Assembly: GCF_009764685.1 (NCBI RefSeq)
Contig: NZ_VHLM01000021.1
Location: 1 to 34,939, forward strand
Reading direction: 5' to 3'
DNA from: Flavobacterium sp. I-STPP5a
Lineage (GTDB): Bacteria; Bacteroidota; Bacteroidia; Flavobacteriales; Flavobacteriaceae
Length of the DNA stretch: 34,939 bases
Notes under the pieces: model-generated
Databases searched by the model: none
What the model saw: the letters and a program-made list of their open reading frames with translations, nothing else
Told to the model about the DNA's origin: nothing
Program-made: the position numbers and the translations under genes
Shown: positions 31,832 to 34,939 of the stretch, piece by piece
Position numbering within the stretch: position 1 is the stretch's first letter
Layout of the letters: the number at the start of each line of letters is the position of its first letter

Positions 31832-32375
31832 TTTCGTAAGCTCCCTTATTATCAGCTGTTTTACCGTTGGTGATATTGATATATGCAGGCAAATTACCAT
31901 CAAAACCAAGCAGTGTATGCATTTTAACAGCTCCTTTGGCTCTCTTGTATTTTGCCCAATCAAACAAACTTAAGCATAAACTGATGGTAGTTGAGTCTAA
32001 TAAAAAAATCTTTGATTTTATTCTGAATTTCACTTGTTTAAATCTAGGATGCTGTCCTAAACTTTGTAGCAATTCAAAATAATATTCTTTAAAGAGCTCA
32101 TGTGAACGATTTTTATTTTGATAACTAATTGAAGATTTTGAGGGAGCTTTGTTGATTCCAAGATGATTTAAGTTCCCTGTAGCCGAACGAAGCCCGTTGC
32201 TTATATCTCGAACAGATTGACTCTTGGCGAACTGGCAGAAAAGCATTGAAATTAAATGATTCCAACTACTGAATCCTTTATTGTGTTTGTCGGCTTGTTT
32301 CTTAGCAACAATTTTACTGAATTTTGAACGGTCTAATTTTGAAATTATTTGAGAAAACAAAGTTATATTTGACAT
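31832..32375 (-). pseudogene. IS4-family transposase, 3' part missing
   Basis: From ATG 32375 the frame gives MSNITLFSQIISKLDRSKFS, the DUF4372-type N-terminal domain of Bacteroidota IS4 transposases, followed by the first DDE aspartate in FLLDSTTISLCL and HTLLGFDGNLPAYINITNGKTADNKGAYEIP. Homology stops there, about 181 residues in, where the second aspartate (VADRFY-type motif) should follow. The frame runs on into the repeat unit and ends at 31740 with repeat-derived residues (QLLEVFKKKTF...). The second aspartate and glutamate are lost, so it is inactive. The junction coincides with the repeat's CAGCTG end. Confidence 0.88.
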
Positions 32376-32462
32376 AGAAGAGGGCTTTTTTGTTGTGCAA
32401 CTCAAAGTTAATTTGAGATACAAAAATTACCCTCTTTTTTTGAACTTTTTTTAAACGTTTAG

Positions 32463-32633
32463 GACGCTATTGATTCAAAACATAATGTAAGATGGGAAGC
32501 GATGAGAAATTTAATAAATTTGAATTTTGAAGAAGGAATTAAAATGCTTAAAACATTAGAAAATGACCCTCACCCAGAAATAAAAAAAGCAGTTATAGAT
32601 ACTTTTAAATTAATAGAAAATCAATCAAACTAA
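32463..32633 (+). pseudogene. 5'-truncated HEAT-like gene fragment
   Basis: An open frame of 56 codons to the stop at 32631-32633, with a stop (TAG) immediately upstream and no start codon of its own near the beginning. It reads DAIDSKHNVRWEAMRNLINL, then FEEGIKMLKTLENDPHPEIKKAVIDTFKLIE, a pair of HEAT-type helices resembling the C-terminal repeats of the next gene. It ends 5 bp before that gene's ATG. It appears to be the tail of an upstream operon member whose front was removed when the IS4 element arrived. Confidence 0.65.
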
Positions 32634-32638
32634 AATAT

Positions 32639-33523
32639 ATGGCATTATCATATGACCTAACAACAACAGAAGAAATTTCTTTTAAAGAATTTCTAGAAAT
32701 TGTAACTAAAACTGTTAAAAAAGAAGATGTTTCATCTTTAATAGATTGCGTGGAACCACTTCAAAAACTATCTAATAATAGAACTTTTCTTTCAGAATAT
32801 GTGAATAATGAATTAAATAATTATGTAGAGTTTCAAAATAACAATGGTTATTCTGCACAAACTTTAATGTTACATAATAGTCCTTTCTTTTACGTTAGAG
32901 CAAATGCTTGGGAAAAATTAGCAAGTAATAATAAAGAAATAAAGGAACAAGAAGACTTATTTTTCTTTTTAAGAGCTCACGATCATAACTTTTCATTTCT
33001 AACAGTTGGTTATTTAAATGATGGTTATACTACTGAAATATGGGAGTATGACAATGATGAGATAATAGGTTATCCAAATGAACAAGTAAAATTAAAATTT
33101 TTAGAAAAAACAACTTTGCCACAAGGTAAAGCTATGATTTATCGTGAATCCAAAGATATACACGCACAGTATCCGCCAAATGAGTATTCTATTTCTTTGA
33201 ATATTATTTTAAACTCATTTAACACATTAAGAAAAGAGCAATATTATTTTGATTTAAAAAATAAAAAAATTGCTGGATTAGTTCCATCTGGAGGCACAGG
33301 AAAACATTTAATACTTGAATTAGCAAAACAATATAACACTCCTGATACGTTTCCTATAATTGAAAACATTGCAATTAATCACGAAATCCCTTATGTGAGA
33401 GCAAAAGCATATGAAACTTTATCAATATTATCTGGAAATGACAAAAAATATTGGCAACAAGCACTTACAGACAAACACAAAATAGTTAGTGGACACGCAA
33501 AATTAATATTAGAAACTTTATGA
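32639..33523 (+). CDS. cupin-like protein with C-terminal HEAT repeats
   Basis: The 294-residue product is not one I can name. A helical N-terminal part (residues 1-100) is followed by a cupin-like beta domain (about 105-195): H114-D-H116 in RAHDHNFSFLTVGY, E133 in YTTEIWEYD, and H175 in ESKDIHAQYPP, a complete set of candidate metal ligands in cupin order. The conserved-looking GYPNEQVKLKFLEKTTLPQGKAMIY lies between. The C-terminal 80 residues form HEAT-like helix pairs (FPIIENIAINHEIPYVRAKAYETLSIL). A metal-dependent dioxygenase or sensor is possible. Its stop overlaps the next start by 4 bp (ATGA). Confidence 0.7.
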   Translation: MALSYDLTTTEEISFKEFLEIVTKTVKKEDVSSLIDCVEPLQKLSNNRTFLSEYVNNELNNYVEFQNNNGYSAQTLMLHNSPFFYVRANAWEKLASNNKEIKEQEDLFFFLRAHDHNFSFLTVGYLNDGYTTEIWEYDNDEIIGYPNEQVKLKFLEKTTLPQGKAMIYRESKDIHAQYPPNEYSISLNIILNSFNTLRKEQYYFDLKNKKIAGLVPSGGTGKHLILELAKQYNTPDTFPIIENIAINHEIPYVRAKAYETLSILSGNDKKYWQQALTDKHKIVSGHAKLILETL

Positions 33524-34518
33524 TAAAAAAATATAGTTCTTTAATTATTTTTGCCGTAATAGAAATTATTTTAGCATTAATCGCCAATATTAGTTCAGTT
33601 ACAAATAACTCACTTTTAATTTCAATATTAACAGGTTTATTTTTGATAGGCTCACCAGTTATATATTATTTACTAACACGAAAAAGGCAAACAGAATTTA
33701 CTTCTTGGTTTGTCTTTTACTTGGTTTTTAAAATAGCTCCATATTTGTTTTCAATGGAAAACAATTTTTTTCAAACAATATTTCAATTTAAAATCTACTT
33801 AAATATTTTATTCCTTTTCTATTTAGTATTTAAGGCAATATCATTTATTAAAAATTTCAGAAAAAATGTTACACAAAAAAAAAATGATAATATAGATGAA
33901 TACACATTTATTTCAAATTCTTTACAGGAATCAGTAAAATTTAAAAAGTTAGGAAAAATGATAGCTTTTGAAGTTTGCTCTTTTTATTATTGCTTTATTA
34001 AATGGACAGAAAATAAAAATACAGACACATATTTCACGGGTTATAAAAATAGTGGTGTAAGTGCTATATACATCGGATTAATGTTTGTTTCTATTGTCGA
34101 AGCTGTTGGAGTACACATTTTGCTGATTTCGTGGAATAAAAATTTCGCAATTATTTTTCTTATACTTCATGTTTATTTGTTAATAAATTTAACAGGACAT
34201 TTAAAAGCTATTTTTTTTAGAAGACATTTTATTACAAATCAAAAAATTATAATTCGTTATGGTCTTTTTGACACATTAGAAATACCAATAAACACTATCG
34301 ATAAAATAACTAAATATGAAGGCGATTATGAAAAAAACAAAGAACTTGTGAAATTTGCATTGTTAGGAAAATTAGAACCTCACAATATCTTACTAGAACT
34401 TAAAAACAATATGCAAATAAACTTGCCCTTTGGAATAATAAAAAAACCAAAAAGAGTATTATTTTATATTGACAATGTAAGTGAATTTCTAAAAACAATT
34501 ACAGACAAAATGGAATAA
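33520..34518 (+). CDS. multi-pass membrane protein with C-terminal PH-like region
   Basis: The 332-residue protein has hydrophobic segments at about residues 6-25, 33-52, 62-78, 90-110 and a pair at 182-230. The last 95 residues are soluble and strand-rich (FITNQKIIIRYGLFDTLEIPINTIDKI, LLELKNNMQINLPFGIIKKPKRV), like a PH-type domain of bacterial membrane proteins. No family was recognised. The ATGA overlap with the cupin/HEAT gene means the two are almost certainly co-translated and may act together, for example a soluble metal protein with a membrane partner (inference). Confidence 0.7.
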   Translation: MIKKYSSLIIFAVIEIILALIANISSVTNNSLLISILTGLFLIGSPVIYYLLTRKRQTEFTSWFVFYLVFKIAPYLFSMENNFFQTIFQFKIYLNILFLFYLVFKAISFIKNFRKNVTQKKNDNIDEYTFISNSLQESVKFKKLGKMIAFEVCSFYYCFIKWTENKNTDTYFTGYKNSGVSAIYIGLMFVSIVEAVGVHILLISWNKNFAIIFLILHVYLLINLTGHLKAIFFRRHFITNQKIIIRYGLFDTLEIPINTIDKITKYEGDYEKNKELVKFALLGKLEPHNILLELKNNMQINLPFGIIKKPKRVLFYIDNVSEFLKTITDKME

Positions 34519-34539
34519 ATACAAAGGCATTTTGCAAGA

Positions 34540-34648
34540 GTTACTACAGCGGATTTGGTAATTGGTTTAATGGGAAGTTGGTTTTGTATTTGAAAATATT
34601 TGGCGAAACCCAAAATAAGGCTTAATTTAGTACCAAACTACTTGTAAC
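34540..34648. repeat. imperfect 109-bp palindrome after the membrane protein gene
   Basis: The left side GTTACTACAGCGGATTTGGTA (34540-34560) is nearly the reverse complement of the right side TACCAAACTACTTGTAAC (34631-34648), with extra bases on the left arm, and pairing continues inward (TTTAA / TTAAT). The sequence just before it (GCAAGAGTTACT) resembles GCAAAAGTTACT at the outer edge of both parDE copies. A folded DNA site or dispersed repeat is possible. Confidence 0.55.
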
Positions 34649-34775
34649 AAGAAAACGTTATGAACTAGTTTAAAAAAGAGAATTTCAGCTAAAATCAGGT
34701 TTTCAAAATCCATTTAGTTACGTAGTGTTTTGACCCCTATAAAACAAGAGTATTATTCTAAATTTCGATTATTAT

Positions 34776-34939
34776 TTATGCGGTTAATTTTTTCATTAAA
34801 ATTAGATGCTTATCCTGGTTCCATTTTTCTATTGGTGTAATGCGTCCTAAAAGGCCATGTAGCCTAGTATTATTATAGAAGATTACATATCTTTTTAATA
34901 TTAGCTCAATTTCTCCAAAAGTTCTATAATCAACTCTTT
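34776..34939 (-). CDS. IS3-family transposase (integrase), C-terminal end, partial
   Basis: The frame runs off the right edge of the window and ends at 34776. The visible 53 residues include DYRTFGEIELILKRYVIFYN, then NTRLHGLLGRITPIEKWNQD, the typical end of rve-type integrase cores of IS3/IS150 elements (YN..R.H..LG..TP...). The catalytic residues lie outside the window, so it is not possible to tell whether the element is intact. The element end is probably within 34650-34775, but no inverted repeat could be confirmed. Confidence 0.82.
   Translation of the reverse strand, partial: RVDYRTFGEIELILKRYVIFYNNTRLHGLLGRITPIEKWNQDKHLILMKKLTA

Noticed and set aside
34540..34648. Integron attC site
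   Set aside because: Size and asymmetric pairing are suggestive, but the GTTRRRY and RYYYAAC core sites are absent, and no integrase or cassette array is visible in the window.

Overview
The window looks like a chromosomal segment of a Flavobacterium-like member of the Bacteroidota. Support: low GC, an rRNA operon tail typical of the group, -7 boxes of the TAnnTTTG type, almost no Shine-Dalgarno sequences, and gene families characteristic of the phylum (DUF1501/DUF1800 pair, DUF3667, DUF4369 lipoprotein, ISAon1 transposase, OMP_b-brl_3 barrel, tricorn protease). The species cannot be named from the sequence alone.

Layout. 1-2110 is an RNA block: 5S rRNA, tRNA-Phe, tRNA-Leu and tRNA-Thr, with a decayed ISAon1 transposase lying between the last two tRNAs. 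2197-20201 is ordinary, mostly well-kept chromosome. It holds a small membrane protein; a leftward set of envelope genes (DUF4369 lipoprotein, M61 peptidase, alpha/beta hydrolase, PH-like protein, DUF2805 protein); a leftward EamA-DoxX-AlkB operon; the DUF1800-DUF1501 pair; a TonB-receptor-like barrel; DUF2721 and DUF2254 membrane proteins; and a rightward cluster of a 56-residue membrane protein, a 100-residue unknown, DUF6671 and TsaC/Sua5, followed by an SbtA-like bicarbonate permease. At 20247-20457 a 211-bp MITE with 9-bp target duplications sits exactly in the loop of the convergent terminator between the permease and a large tricorn protease (20512-23763).

24210-34939 is an accessory region: AT-rich, rich in small unknown genes, and carrying a dispersed family of about 60-bp repeats with a GTGCGAA-N10-TTCGCAC hairpin. 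It contains two DUF3667 membrane proteins, a His-rich membrane protein, a DUF4177-like protein, two nearly identical ParD-ParE toxin-antitoxin operons in an 837-bp tandem arrangement, a REP-associated tyrosine transposase (RAYT), an IS4 transposase cut off at a repeat, a 5'-truncated HEAT-like fragment, a cupin/HEAT protein with a membrane partner, and the end of an IS3-family element running off the window.

The most notable system is the RAYT at 31085-31684. It is flanked by two perfect 29-bp inverted copies of the repeat hairpin, and related repeats punctuate the neighbouring 5 kb. This looks like a Bacteroidota REPtron: a domesticated HUH transposase with its own REP family. Repeat edges coincide with the boundaries of the toxin-antitoxin duplication and with the truncated IS4 transposase, which suggests the repeats have shaped the local gene content.
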